Part shown: piece after piece, positions 5,691 to 6,256 of the stretch
How positions within the stretch are numbered: the first letter of the stretch is position 1
How the letters are laid out: each line of letters starts with the position of its first letter
Origin: Candidatus Omnitrophota bacterium
GTDB lineage: Bacteria > Omnitrophota > Gorgyraeia > Zapsychrales > JANLHA01
DNA length: 6,256 nucleotides
Reading direction: 5' to 3'
Assembly (NCBI GenBank): GCA_023247815.1
Contig: JAHFFS010000092.1
Span: forward strand, 1 to 6,256
Notes under the pieces: generated by a model
The model's database searches: none
Seen by the model: the letters and a program-made list of their open reading frames with translations, nothing else
What the model was told of the DNA's origin: nothing
Program-made: the position numbers and the translations under genes

Positions 5691-6256
5691 ATGAAGCAAT
5701 TTATCGAGAAACACAAAAAAGAAATTTTTCATATGCGTCACGAGGCCATGACGGGCTTGATCTATCACGCGCCGTGGATGCTGCCGGATCGCTATGTTTT
5801 TATCTTAACCAATCTGTGCAATCTGCGCTGCAGTTTTTGTTTTCAGAAGAAGGACCCGCGCAAAGACAGCATGAAAACGCAGGACTGGCTGGCTTTGGCC
5901 AAACAGCTTCCCAGTTATTCCCGGGTGACCCTCACGGGAGGAGAGCCGTTTGTTTTTAAAGGGTTCGACGAGGTTTTTGATTATGTGGCCAAGAGATTTT
6001 ATTGCAATATCATCACCAACGGGCTGCTTTTTTCCGAAGAGCGCATTGATCGTCTGTTGTCGTTTCCCAAATTGAGCGTGGTTTCCGTTTCGGTTGATGA
6101 TATCGGCAACAAAGCGCGGGATGTCAAGCCAGAGGAATGGAAAAAGGCCGAAGACATGATGCGCTATTTTGTGCGACGCCGCGTTGAATTGGGTTCGGGA
6201 TGCGTTTTGGAAGCCAAGACCGCTGTTTTGGACAGCAACAGCGATCAGCTGCTCGA
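5691..6256 (+). CDS. Second radical SAM protein, 3'-truncated by the window edge
   Basis: The frame opens at ATG 5691, immediately after the TAG of the first radical SAM gene, and stays open to the window end (188 complete codons). It is a distinct protein and not a continuation of its neighbour. About 35 lead residues are followed by YVFILTNLCNLRCSFC, with Cys43, Cys47 and Cys50 as CxxxCxxC. Canonical LTGGEPF is at 81-87, IITNGLLF at 107-114 (a barrel strand and loop), and SVVSVSVDD at 129-137. The SAM-binding half is therefore complete, while the C-terminal half that would define its type lies outside the window. No good Shine-Dalgarno is placed for it: GGAGGA (5664-5669) is 21 bases away, so initiation probably depends on coupling. 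In-frame ATGs at 5733 and 5748 are possible later starts but also lack a clear site. The reaction is unknown; the cluster suggests small-molecule or sugar modification. Confidence 0.9.
   Translation, partial: MKQFIEKHKKEIFHMRHEAMTGLIYHAPWMLPDRYVFILTNLCNLRCSFCFQKKDPRKDSMKTQDWLALAKQLPSYSRVTLTGGEPFVFKGFDEVFDYVAKRFYCNIITNGLLFSEERIDRLLSFPKLSVVSVSVDDIGNKARDVKPEEWKKAEDMMRYFVRRRVELGSGCVLEAKTAVLDSNSDQLL

Noticed and set aside
5585..5959. Plus-strand open frame of 124 codons across the two radical SAM genes
   Set aside because: It is out of frame with both genes, which carry the CxxxCxxC and GGEP motifs. A frameshifted fusion was considered but each gene has its own start, stop and cluster motif.
4569..6256. 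Radical SAM pair as maturases of a ribosomal peptide (RiPP)
   Set aside because: No small precursor-like gene or peptide-recognition domain is visible in the window, and the other genes are sugar-type enzymes. A precursor beyond the window end cannot be excluded.

Overview
The window is a densely packed run of seven same-strand (+) genes with no mobile element, RNA gene, repeat array, promoter or terminator that I could recognise. Both ends cut through genes, so it is the inside of a longer operon. Gene content (a sugar-type C-methyltransferase, a second methyltransferase, a dehydrogenase, a TPP-dependent E1 pair and two radical SAM enzymes) suggests a bacterial cluster for a surface polysaccharide or another small-molecule glycoconjugate. 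Base composition looks roughly balanced and Shine-Dalgarno sites are clear, so the source is a bacterium. I cannot name the lineage from sequence alone; a Gram-negative or an uncultured environmental phylum is only a guess.

Layout: 1-834, the C-terminal part of a C-methyltransferase of the NDP-sugar type. 861-1517, a small class I SAM methyltransferase. 1514-2566, a zinc-type medium-chain alcohol dehydrogenase. 2556-3521 and 3511-4551, the alpha and beta subunits of a 2-oxoacid dehydrogenase-type E1 (TPP enzyme). 4569-5690, a radical SAM protein with a SPASM-like C-terminal cysteine region. 5691 to the window end, a second radical SAM protein, truncated by the window edge. Junctions are +26 bp, a 4-bp ATGA overlap, 11-bp overlap, 11-bp overlap, +17 bp and 0 bp, which indicates one transcript with translational coupling.

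How they may work together (inference): no E2 acyltransferase or E3 lipoamide dehydrogenase is present, so the E1 pair may act as a stand-alone carboligase. It would decarboxylate a 2-oxoacid such as pyruvate and place the two-carbon unit on a keto sugar, as proposed for AviB1/AviB2 in avilamycin biosynthesis. The dehydrogenase could supply or reduce the keto group. The methyltransferases and radical SAM enzymes would make further changes such as C-methylation, deoxygenation or epimerisation. The E1 alpha subunit and the first radical SAM enzyme both differ from their families at normally conserved motif positions, which fits specialised chemistry rather than central metabolism.
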